Shown one piece after another: positions 7,069-15,700 of a stretch of DNA of 33,341 nucleotides (position 1 is its first letter; each line of letters begins with the position of its first letter). A program made the translations under genes and the position numbers. The notes beneath the pieces are model-generated. The model had not been told where the DNA came from and ran no database searches. It was given only the letters and a program-made list of their open reading frames with translations. The stretch spans positions 1 through 33,341 of the forward strand of contig JAZUNZ010000028.1 of NCBI GenBank assembly GCA_045604405.1, read 5' to 3'. This DNA is from UMGS1649 sp045604405 (GTDB lineage Bacteria > Bacillota > Clostridia > TANB77 > CAG-465).

Positions 7069-9855
7069 ATGCAAGAAAATGAAAAGAAAAACTATTCTGA
7101 AACACTAAACCTTCCAAAGACAGAATTCCCAATGAGAGGAAATCTACCTGAAAGAGAACCAGCTGTTTTAGAAAAACAAAACGAGACTAAAGTATATGAA
7201 AAATTATTAGAAAAAAATAAGGGAAACAAAACATTTATATTACATGATGGCCCACCATATGCCAACGGTAATATACATTTAGGCCATGCCTTTAATAAAA
7301 TACTAAAAGACATTATTATAAAATACAAAAACATGCAAGGATTTTGTGCACCATATATTCCTGGTTGGGATACACATGGTCTTCCAATCGAGAAGAAAGT
7401 AGAACAAGTACTTAAAATCAGCAAAGACATGGTAGGAGTTCCTGAGTTTAGAAGAAAATGTAAGGAATACGCAATAACACAAGTAGATACTCAAGAAAAA
7501 GGTTTTAAACGTCTTGGTGTTATAGGAAACTATGAAAACAAATACGTTACATTTGATCCTGCATTTGAAGTAGAACAAATAAAAGTATTTGCAGATATGT
7601 ACAAAAAAGGATATATTTATCGTGATTTAAAACCTGTATATTGGTGTGAAGATTGTAGAACTGCTTTAGCTGAAGCTGAAATTGAATACCAAGATGATAC
7701 AGCAACAAGTATATTTGTTAAATTTGCTGTAAAAGAAGATAAAGGTATATTTGATGGAGTAGTAGATACTTCCAAATTATACTTTGTAATATGGACAACA
7801 ACTCCATGGACAATGCCTGGTAACCAAGCAGTTACAGTAAATCCAGATTTTGACTATGCTATAGTTAAAGTTAATGATGAGTACTATGTAATAGCAAACG
7901 AAATGATAGAATCTGTAATGAAAGAAGCAAACATTACTGAATATACAGTGTTAGATAAAGCGTTTAAAGGTGTAGAACTTGAAAACATTTTATTACAACA
8001 TCCAATGCTTAATAAAACTTCTCGTGTAATATTAGGTTCTGATTCGGACCTTCTAGTAACGCTTGATGCAGGTACAGGACTTGTACATACAGCGCCAGGA
8101 CATGGACATGAGGACTATCTTGCATGTAAACGTTATGGAGATATTGAGACTATATGTCCAGTAGATGAAAAGGGATATATGACAGCAGAAGCCGGCGAAC
8201 TTGAAGGCATGAAATATACTGATGCTAACAAGAGAGTAATTGAAGCTTTAGGCGAGTCTGGAGCGCTTCTTACAAAGAAAGAATTAACTCACCCATATCC
8301 ACATTGTTGGAGATGTCATAAACCTGTTATATATAGAGCTACAACACAATGGTTTGCATCCGTTAAGAAATTTAGAGATGAAGCATTAGCAGCTATAAAG
8401 ACAGTTAAATGGTACCCAGCTTGGGGCGAAGACAGAATGTACAACATGCTAAAAGATAGAAGCGATTGGTGTATTTCTCGTCAAAGAGTATGGGGTGTTC
8501 CAATTCCTATATTCTATTGTAAAGATTGCGGAAAAGAGCTTATAAATGATGAAACTATAACAAGACTTAATGAAATATTTAAAGTTCAAGGAACTAATGC
8601 ATGGTATGAACTATCACCAGAAGAACTACTACAAAGCTATGATTTCAAATGTGAATGTGGATGTCATGAACTTGTAAAAGAAACAGATATAATGGACGTT
8701 TGGTTCGATTCTGGTTCAAGCCATTTTGCAGTTTTAAATACAGAAAAATACGGTTTATCTTGGCCAGCAGATTTATACTTGGAAGGAAATGACCAATATA
8801 GAGGTTGGTTCCAATCATCACTTTTAACATCAGTTGCGGTTAAAGGTGTAGCGCCATATAAAGAAAATGTTACTCACGGTTTCTTAATCGATGAGGATAA
8901 GAGAAAAATGTCTAAGAGCCTAGGAAATGGTGTAGATCCATTAGAAGTTTGCAACAAATACGGCGCAGATATCTTAAGACTTTGGACAGTATCTTCAGAT
9001 TATCATGCAGACGTTAAAGTATCTGATGATATAATAAAAGGAATTGCTGAGGTATACAAGAAGATAAGAAACACTGCAAGATTTATGCTAGGAAATATGT
9101 CAGACTTTGAGCCGGATACAGAATATGTAGAATATGATAGCCGTGATGAGTTAGATAAATACATTATGTATAAACTAAATTGCCTTGTAAAAGAAGCTAT
9201 AGCTGCATATAATAAATATGAATTCCACACAGTATTTAATGGAGTACATAAATTCTGTACAGCAGATTTAAGCTCTAGATACCTTGATGTTGTAAAAGAT
9301 AGACTTTATACATTAAGTGCTAAAGACAAATTGCGTAAGAGCATTCAATCTACAATGTACGATGTATTAAAATCTATGATTACTTTACTTGCACCAATAT
9401 TAACATTTACTACTGAAGAAATATACAGCTATATGAATCTAAAACAACAAGACAAGTTTGAATCAGTATTGTTGCTTCCTATGGTTGAACCAGAAGATAA
9501 ATATAATGATGAAAAACTAAGCGCTAAATGGGATAAAATTTACGAATTAAGAGATGAAGCCCTAGTAGCTTTAGAGCAAGCAAGAGCTGAAAAGACTATA
9601 GGACATCCGCTAGATGCTTGCGTTACAGTTTACGATAGCGAAGCTAAAGTAGACGCTCTAAAAGAACTAATAGATGTGTTAGAAATGGTGTTAATCGTTT
9701 CTAAAGTTAAAGTTGAAGTAGGAGAAAAACATATAGAAGTTACAAAAGCTCCAGGTATTAAATGTGAAAGATGCTGGAAATATAACGAACATGTTGGCGA
9801 ACATGCAGAACATAGCACAATATGTCCAAGATGTATTGATGCAATTACAAAATAA
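7069..9855 (+). CDS. ileS: Isoleucine--tRNA ligase
   Basis: A class I synthetase of 928 residues, the usual bacterial length. The HIGH motif is HLGH at 70-73 in DGPPYANGNIHLGH and the KMSKS loop is at 613-617 in KRKMSKSLGNG. The editing (CP1) domain has IWTTTPWTMPGNQAV for hydrolysis of Val-tRNA-Ile. A C-terminal zinc-binding pair (CERCW ... CPRC) closes the protein, as in the bacterial mupirocin-sensitive type. I start at ATG 7069 with AGGGGTGAG just upstream, rather than at a GTG nine bases earlier that overlaps this site. No T-box leader is possible here, because the gene abuts hepT, so expression must come from the upstream operon promoter. Confidence 0.96.
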   Translation: MQENEKKNYSETLNLPKTEFPMRGNLPEREPAVLEKQNETKVYEKLLEKNKGNKTFILHDGPPYANGNIHLGHAFNKILKDIIIKYKNMQGFCAPYIPGWDTHGLPIEKKVEQVLKISKDMVGVPEFRRKCKEYAITQVDTQEKGFKRLGVIGNYENKYVTFDPAFEVEQIKVFADMYKKGYIYRDLKPVYWCEDCRTALAEAEIEYQDDTATSIFVKFAVKEDKGIFDGVVDTSKLYFVIWTTTPWTMPGNQAVTVNPDFDYAIVKVNDEYYVIANEMIESVMKEANITEYTVLDKAFKGVELENILLQHPMLNKTSRVILGSDSDLLVTLDAGTGLVHTAPGHGHEDYLACKRYGDIETICPVDEKGYMTAEAGELEGMKYTDANKRVIEALGESGALLTKKELTHPYPHCWRCHKPVIYRATTQWFASVKKFRDEALAAIKTVKWYPAWGEDRMYNMLKDRSDWCISRQRVWGVPIPIFYCKDCGKELINDETITRLNEIFKVQGTNAWYELSPEELLQSYDFKCECGCHELVKETDIMDVWFDSGSSHFAVLNTEKYGLSWPADLYLEGNDQYRGWFQSSLLTSVAVKGVAPYKENVTHGFLIDEDKRKMSKSLGNGVDPLEVCNKYGADILRLWTVSSDYHADVKVSDDIIKGIAEVYKKIRNTARFMLGNMSDFEPDTEYVEYDSRDELDKYIMYKLNCLVKEAIAAYNKYEFHTVFNGVHKFCTADLSSRYLDVVKDRLYTLSAKDKLRKSIQSTMYDVLKSMITLLAPILTFTTEEIYSYMNLKQQDKFESVLLLPMVEPEDKYNDEKLSAKWDKIYELRDEALVALEQARAEKTIGHPLDACVTVYDSEAKVDALKELIDVLEMVLIVSKVKVEVGEKHIEVTKAPGIKCERCWKYNEHVGEHAEHSTICPRCIDAITK

Positions 9856-9916
9856 TTAACAAAATAACGGCATGAATAATACAATATATATAAAGGAAAT
9901 ATAGGTGAAAGATTAA

Positions 9917-11086
9917 ATGGACAAAATTATATATGTAGATCACAGTGCTACAACATATGTAAAAAAAGAAGTTTTAGATGAAATGTTACCATACTTTACT
10001 GAAAAGTATGGTAATGCTTCGTCGCCATATAGAATGGGACAAATTTCAAGAACTGCTGTAGACAAAGCTAGAGAACAAGTCGCAAATGCAATTGGAGCAA
10101 AATTTGATGAAATTTACTTTACTGCAGGCGGAAGCGAATCGGATAATATGATAATCCGTGGTATTGCGATGGCAAATAGAAATAAGGGGAATCATATAAT
10201 TACATCTAAGATTGAACACCCGGCTGTACTTGAAACATGCAAAGCTCTTGAAAAAGACGGCTTTGAAGTAACATATCTTGTACCAAATGAGCATGGTATA
10301 ATTTCAGCAGATAGTGTAAGAAATGCAATAAAAGACAATACAATTCTTGTATCAATAATGTATGCAAATAATGAAATAGGTACAATACAACCTATAGAAG
10401 ACATTGCAAAAGTTACAAGCTTTAAAGGGGTATATTTCCATACAGACGCTGTTCAAGCAGTAGGCAATATAGACATTGATGTTGAGAAAATTGGAATAGA
10501 TGCGTTATCTATGTCTGCGCATAAATTCTATGGGCCAAAGGGAATAGGTGCAGCTTACATTAAAAAGGGTGTGAAGTTTAGTCCTGTAATTACTGGGGGA
10601 CATCAAGAAAAAGGTAAGCGTGCCGGTACAGAAAATGTTCCTGCAATAGTAGGCATGGGAAAAGCAATTGAACTTGCTAAACAAAATCTAAATGAATATA
10701 ACGAGAAACTTATAGGGTTAAGAGATTATACAATTGATAGAATTTTAAATGAGATTCCTTATGTTAAGCTTAATGGTCATAGAACAAATAGACTTCCAGG
10801 AAATGTAAATATATCTTTCAAAGGTATAGAAGGAGAATCAATGTTACTTCTTTTAGATATGAAAGGTATACAGGCGTCAAGTGGAAGCGCATGTACTTCA
10901 GGTTCGCTTGACCCATCACATGTACTTTTAGCAATTGGGCTTAAGCACGAAATAGCCCATGGTTCTTTAAGAATTTCATATGGGGAAGAAAATACAATGG
11001 AAGAGGCCAAATATATTGTAGATACTTTAAAGGAAATTGTAGAAAGATTAAGAAGCATGTCTCCTCTAGAAGCAGGCAAAATGTAA
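9917..11086 (+). CDS. nifS: Cysteine desulfurase, NifS/IscS-like, class V aminotransferase fold
   Basis: A PLP enzyme that removes sulfur from cysteine for Fe-S cluster or thiolation pathways. K203 in SAHKFYGPKG forms the Schiff base, H101 stacks on PLP, D177 is in FHTDAVQA, and the catalytic C326 lies in SSGSACTSGS. RAGTENVPAIVG is the classical substrate-loop motif. The protein is 389 residues, full length. The N-terminus reads YVDHSATT where most homologues have DNAATT. There is no iscU, iscR, thiI or mnmA next door, so the sulfur acceptor is unknown. It lies 61 bases after ileS behind AGGTGAAAG and is probably the last gene of the operon; a terminator follows at 11102-11143. Confidence 0.93.
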   Translation: MDKIIYVDHSATTYVKKEVLDEMLPYFTEKYGNASSPYRMGQISRTAVDKAREQVANAIGAKFDEIYFTAGGSESDNMIIRGIAMANRNKGNHIITSKIEHPAVLETCKALEKDGFEVTYLVPNEHGIISADSVRNAIKDNTILVSIMYANNEIGTIQPIEDIAKVTSFKGVYFHTDAVQAVGNIDIDVEKIGIDALSMSAHKFYGPKGIGAAYIKKGVKFSPVITGGHQEKGKRAGTENVPAIVGMGKAIELAKQNLNEYNEKLIGLRDYTIDRILNEIPYVKLNGHRTNRLPGNVNISFKGIEGESMLLLLDMKGIQASSGSACTSGSLDPSHVLLAIGLKHEIAHGSLRISYGEENTMEEAKYIVDTLKEIVERLRSMSPLEAGKM

Positions 11087-11098
11087 TTAACATAAGTA

Positions 11099-11143
11099 TT
11101 GAAAAATAACTGAATGTATGATATAATACACTCAGTTATTTTT
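11099..11143 (+). promoter_or_regulatory. Promoter inside a palindrome, also terminator of nifS
   Basis: TTGAAA (11099-11104), 17-base spacer, TATAAT (11122-11127), with TATG directly before the base preceding the -10 (an extended -10). The same bases form an 18-bp stem with one mismatch (11102-11119 with 11126-11143) and a 6-base loop, ending in a T-run. Read-through RNA from nifS would fold into a terminator, while new transcripts would start inside the right arm. Confidence 0.75.
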
Positions 11144-11178
11144 ATATCTAAATTAATAATTTATAAGGAGAGAAAGAT

Positions 11179-11307
11179 ATGGGAAAAGTAATTGGATTTG
11201 TTTGTGCAGCAGTAGGCATATTTGCTGCCACAGTTGTGGCAGTAGCAGTCTTAAAATACAAGAAAGTGGAGGAAGACTTTTTACCCTTAGAATCTGAAGA
11301 AGTTTAA
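11179..11307 (+). CDS. Small single-pass membrane protein, 42 residues
   Basis: ATG 11179 follows AAGGAG at 11165-11170. The protein begins MGKVIGFVCAAVGIFAAT, has one alanine/valine-rich membrane helix (about 4-26), then KYKKVEED and an acidic tail. Positive residues after the helix and a short N-terminus suggest N-out orientation. I do not recognise a family. It has its own promoter (11099) and is followed 42 bases later by another small gene, likely in the same transcript. Confidence 0.65.
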   Translation: MGKVIGFVCAAVGIFAATVVAVAVLKYKKVEEDFLPLESEEV

Positions 11308-11349
11308 CAAGAATTCAAATATATATAATAATTATAAGGAGTAGATTCT

Positions 11350-11529
11350 ATGCCGTATTTGGTTGAATTTTTTGATATGAGAGAAGGAAATGTGCACGAT
11401 GAAACCAACCTATTCCTTTATAGGAATTACAAAAATGATCCTGAATTTGAACCTATATCGACAGAGTTTTTGAGAGGTGGAGGCATTAGACTGCTGTACA
11501 AATGCGTGAAACAAATGAAAATTACATAA
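11350..11529 (+). CDS. Hypothetical protein, 59 residues
   Basis: ATG 11350 follows AAGGAG at 11336-11341. The product begins MPYLVEFFDMREGNVHDETN and ends LLYKCVKQMKIT. It has no membrane helix, no cysteine pair and no motif I know. A good ribosome binding site and its position behind the 42-residue membrane protein support it as a real gene of a two-gene unit. Function unknown. Confidence 0.55.
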   Translation: MPYLVEFFDMREGNVHDETNLFLYRNYKNDPEFEPISTEFLRGGGIRLLYKCVKQMKIT

Positions 11530-11578
11530 ATTTTTTAAAAAATAAAATAAACAAGTAGACAACGGTGACATAACAAAG

Positions 11579-11622
11579 TTGAAAATAATCCGGATATATG
11601 TTATAATATATCCGGATTATTT
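11579..11622 (+). promoter_or_regulatory. Promoter inside a perfect 17-bp palindrome
   Basis: TTGAAA (11579-11584), 17-base spacer, TATAAT (11602-11607), again with TATG one base before the -10. The arms 11583-11599 and 11606-11622 are exact reverse complements around a 6-base loop. The layout matches 11099-11143 but the arm sequence is different (core ATCCGGATAT). It sits between the 59-residue gene and the broken membrane-protein gene. Confidence 0.75.
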
Positions 11623-11661
11623 AATATATCCAAATAATAATTTATATGGAGGACTTATCAT

Positions 11662-12156
11662 ATGATTAAGTACAAATAGTTTATGGACACGGCGTTTATG
11701 ACCATTAAGTTGGGCATTGTAGTTTTCTTGGCGCTACTTATCTTTGGAGTTGTCTAGGTGTATGTATCTGAACCAATTGGAGCTACTGAAATGGGACAGC
11801 ATATCGAAAACCTCGAACTTGTAAAAGATGATTTTTCAAAAGTTCTAGATATTGATAATGCATCAATAAAAACAACAAAGAAGGGAACAATAGCCACTTT
11901 TAAGGGTAAAGAACTCTCTCTAATAGCTTCTTTTGACAATCAAGGAAATTATATAAATTGTGAAATTAAAGATGAAAGATTTATTTCTAGTTATATAACT
12001 TGTTTGGGAGTTTTAACTATAAGCTCTTTGAGTGCTTATGGAATAGCATTTTATATTCACATAGTATTTAAACTACCAATTTATATTCATAATATATATT
12101 CTAAATGCAAAAACAAGAAAATAAAGAAGGAGAAACAATATGAAAAAACAACTTGA
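11662..12156 (+). pseudogene. Membrane protein gene interrupted by two in-frame TAG codons (paralogue of the next gene)
   Basis: A good site (GGAGG at 11648) precedes ATG 11662, but the frame meets TAG at 11677 (codon 6) and TAG at 11755 (codon 32). The frame is otherwise open to TGA 12154-12156. Read through, it encodes 164 residues, nearly the 165 of the following gene, with the same layout: N-terminal helix (about 18-31), a soluble stretch of about 75 residues, and a C-terminal helix near 115-135. The soluble parts align: DDFSKVLDIDN with EDFSKLPLVED, IATFKGKE with IVTFEEKD, and D.RFISS with DTRISS. The piece after the second stop could start at GTG 11758 but has no ribosome binding site and no first helix. 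TAG is an ordinary terminator elsewhere in the window, so decay is more likely than recoding. Confidence 0.65.
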
Positions 12157-12637
12157 CTATAATAATAGGATGAAGAAGCGTGAACGGTTCCTTGACAAGT
12201 ATTTAGGCAGAGCATGGATATTTTGGGTGCCTGCTGGAATCATTGTTGCAATAATTATATGTCTTATCGCAAAACAGATACCATTAAGTGAGCAACAAAA
12301 GGCTAAACTTTATGCAAAGGAACAAATAATTACTGAGGACTTTTCAAAATTGCCACTGGTAGAAGACACTATGGTAGAAGTAGAGGATTCAAACCTTATC
12401 GTTACATTCGAGGAAAAAGATTGCAAAATTGTAGCCATGTACGATAAAAACTACAATTTAATTTCAAAAATGCTAATTGACACTAGGATAAGTTCAGGTA
12501 GAGTTGCTTGGATTATATTTACATTTTGGGGACTGTTTTGGGGAGCGGTAATGTATGTTGTATCGTCTATTGCTTTAGGCACATCATTTGCGATTACCTC
12601 TGTAATACTAAGAAGAAAAGAAAAAAGAAGAACTTAA
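12140..12637 (+). CDS. Unknown two-helix membrane protein, 165 residues
   Basis: The start is ATG 12140 with AAGGAG at 12126, overlapping the preceding reading frame by 17 bases. A basic N-terminus (MKKQLDYNNRMKKRERF) is followed by a membrane helix (about 26-46). A soluble region of about 75 residues contains LIVTFEEKDCKIVAMYDKN, and a second hydrophobic region (about 126-155) ends in RRKEKRRT. The pattern is a small protein with both ends inside and a central outside domain. It is the intact paralogue of the gene before it, most simply explained by tandem duplication. I do not recognise a named family. Confidence 0.7.
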   Translation: MKKQLDYNNRMKKRERFLDKYLGRAWIFWVPAGIIVAIIICLIAKQIPLSEQQKAKLYAKEQIITEDFSKLPLVEDTMVEVEDSNLIVTFEEKDCKIVAMYDKNYNLISKMLIDTRISSGRVAWIIFTFWGLFWGAVMYVVSSIALGTSFAITSVILRRKEKRRT

Positions 12638-12644
12638 GATAACT

Positions 12645-12673
12645 AAAAGGGCATGGAAAATCCATGCCCTTTT
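12645..12673 (+). terminator. Strong intrinsic terminator
   Basis: AAAAGGGCATGGA (12645-12657) and TCCATGCCCTTTT (12661-12673) form a perfect 13-bp stem over an AAA loop. The A-tract and T-tract flanks would allow function on both strands. Confidence 0.88.
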
Positions 12674-12732
12674 AACGTCTAAATTTGTTGTTTAAAAAGG
12701 CTTTTAGAGTTCCTAAAAAATGGCAAAAAGCC

Positions 12733-12761
12733 TTGCAAATAAAATCTGTTTATTATATAAT
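12733..12761 (+). promoter_or_regulatory. Promoter of the cyclic-glucan synthase operon
   Basis: TTGCAA (12733-12738), 17-base spacer, TATAAT (12756-12761), 27 bases before the start codon. A 9-bp inverted repeat, AAGGCTTTT (12697-12705) with AAAAGCCTT (12726-12734), reaches into the -35 box and could be an operator or a second terminator. Confidence 0.75.
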
Positions 12762-12788
12762 TTCCATGAATAATTAAGAGGTGAATTT

Positions 12789-15700
12789 ATGCAAGATTTC
12801 TTATTTGAAATGGACTATGAATTAAAAAGTAATTTTAAGTTAATAAAAGCAACATATAACTTGTTAAATATGAATAGTGATTTGAAAATTCCGTCACATT
12901 CAGCAGGTCAATGGCTTTTAGATAATATGTATATTATAGAACAAGAATATAATACAGCAAAAACAGCATTGCCACACTGCCTTAAAGTTGGAATGCCAAC
13001 AGTTAAACCAACTGATGGTGAAACTAGCTTAAGAATAATGTTTATGGCAGAAGAAATTGTAAATAGAAATAATGGGGTTATAGACGATGGAATAGTAAGC
13101 AACTATGTGCGTGAATTTCAAAAAAACACATATGTTACTTTTGAAGAATTATCTATACTTCCTACAATGCTAAGACTTGCTCTTATAAAATATATAAAAA
13201 GGATATGTGTTAATATATTTAATGCAGAAATGCAAAAGTTAAAAGTAGAAAAGAAAATAAACAAGTCAAGTTCTAAATTTGCAGACAGAATTACTAGTAG
13301 ATCTTTAAAAAGCTTAGGAAAAATAAAATCAGAATTAACTGTTAATGTTGGTGTTAAGACTAGTAACACAGCGTATATTGAATATATGGCATATAAGTTG
13401 AAAGACTTAGGCTCTAAGGGCGAAGAATATTTAGAAGAATTAAAAGAAGAAACTACTAAAACAGGATTTACTATAGACGAAGCTATAGAGAAAGAACATG
13501 ATGAAATAGCAAAAACAACAAGCCTTATTGCCAACTCAATAATGTCTATGAAAACTATTGCAACTACAAACTGGGGAGACGTAATAGTAAATGTAAATAG
13601 AATTGATGAAATATTAAAAGAAGACTTTACTAAAGAATATATAAAATGTGATCATAAGACAAAATCAAGATATAGAAATACTATAATAAAACTTGCTAAG
13701 AAATATAAAGTCTCTGAAATGTACATTGCCAAGAAAGCAGTAGAATGTTCATATAAATATGAAAAGCATGTTGGACACTTTTTAATAGGTGAAGATAAGA
13801 TACTTTTAATAAAAATGATGAAAAAAAGCACATTTGGTATTGCTTTTTACAATCACATATATAGGCCAATTAAGTCATATGTATATATATTAATAATACT
13901 TGCGCTTGCTACTATATTTACAGTATTCGTAGATAGAGTGTTTATAGATCATTTTAGCATTGGATTTAGAGTTATATTAAATATAATATTGTTTGCATTT
14001 GGTATGGAGATCGCGGACAAGTTAGTAGCGTATTTCGTAGGGAAATTTGTGCATCCTGAGCCTCTTCCTAGATTCAATTTTGCAAAAACAATTGAAAAAG
14101 AGACTAGTACTATAATAGCGATGCCTACAGTAATAAACTCTACAGAAAAGCTAGACAAAATGATTAAAAAGATGGAGATAACTTATCTTGCAAATCGTTC
14201 TGAAAACATGTATTATATGCTACTTGGAGATTGTACTTCAAGCGATAAAGAATATATTGACCTAGATGAAAAGGTTGTAAAGTATGGTAAGAAATTAATA
14301 GATGAATTAAATGCAAAATATCCATCAGAGCCAAAGCTATTTAACTTCTTATACAGAAAAAGAGTATATTCAGAATCTGAAGGATGTTATATGGGCTGGG
14401 AAAGAAAACGTGGAGCTTTAACGGAGCTTAACTTATTACTTTTGAATAAACTTTCAGAAGGACAAATATCTAATAGTATGTATTTAGTACATAGAGAGAT
14501 ACCAGATGTAAAATATTTAATTACTATAGATGAGGATACATCGCTATCTTTAAACTCAGCTAAAGAGTTAGTTGCAATTATTTCTCATCCATTAAACAAA
14601 CCGGTATTATCTAAAAACGGAAAAACAGTAAAAGCTGGATATGGCCTTATACAGCCGGCAGTAGGACTAGACATAGAGTCTGCTAATAACAGTATATTCT
14701 CTAAAGTGTTTGGTGGTTTCGGCGGATTAGATATATATACAAATGCTATATCTAATGTTTATCAAGATTTATTTAAAGAGGCCATATATACGGGTAAAGG
14801 AATATATGATATAGAGCTTTTTGATAAACTTATAGGAGACAAAGTACCTGAAAACTTAATATTAAGCCACGACTTACTAGAAGGAAGCTTTATGAGAACG
14901 GGGCTTGCTTCAGATGTAGAAGTGCAAGATGGATTTCCATCAAACTTTATTGCATACATGAAGCGTAATCATAGATGGTTTAGAGGCGACATGCAAATAA
15001 TTTCTTGGATATTCAGACCAAAGAGTGGCTTAAACTTATTATCTCGTTGGAAAATTTTCGACAACTTAAGAAGAGAATCTCTAGACATTTTAGCAATGTT
15101 GCTGTTAGTAATCTCATTATTTATACCAGGAAATACTTTTGTGTATTCTGTAGTAGTAACATTTGTAGTAATGAATTTTGGATATATTTTATCCGTATTT
15201 GACCAGTTGATTTTTGGCAAAAACGCAGAAAGAAAACAAAAACAATATATACCTGTTATTTATGGACTTAGAGCAAATCTTTTAAAAATGGTATTTAATA
15301 TAATTACTCTTCCATATAAAGCATGGACAACTATAAATGCATTCTGCACATCATTATATAGAATGATAGTGACTAAAAAGAAATTGCTAGAATGGGCGAC
15401 AGCAGAGACTATAGAAAAAGGTGCAAAAGAAAAATTATCTTATGTGTATAAAAATATGATGCCTAACCTTATATATGGACTAGTTTTAATACTACTTGCG
15501 ATATTTAACTTCTTCCCATATGCAAAAGATGTATTTATGATAATATTTGCGGGATTCATATTAATAGCGCCATATGCAGCATATATTATGAGTAAGAAGG
15601 TCATATTTGAAAATAGTACCAAATTAGATAATAAAGAAAAAGAAGACATATTAGAAATAGGTAGAAGAACTTGGAAATTCTTCGATACTACTATGACAGA

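Noticed and set aside
11662..12156. Reassignment of TAG as a sense codon
   Set aside because: Several well-supported genes in the window end with TAG (for example pnuC, tig and the GH94 gene), so TAG is a normal stop here.
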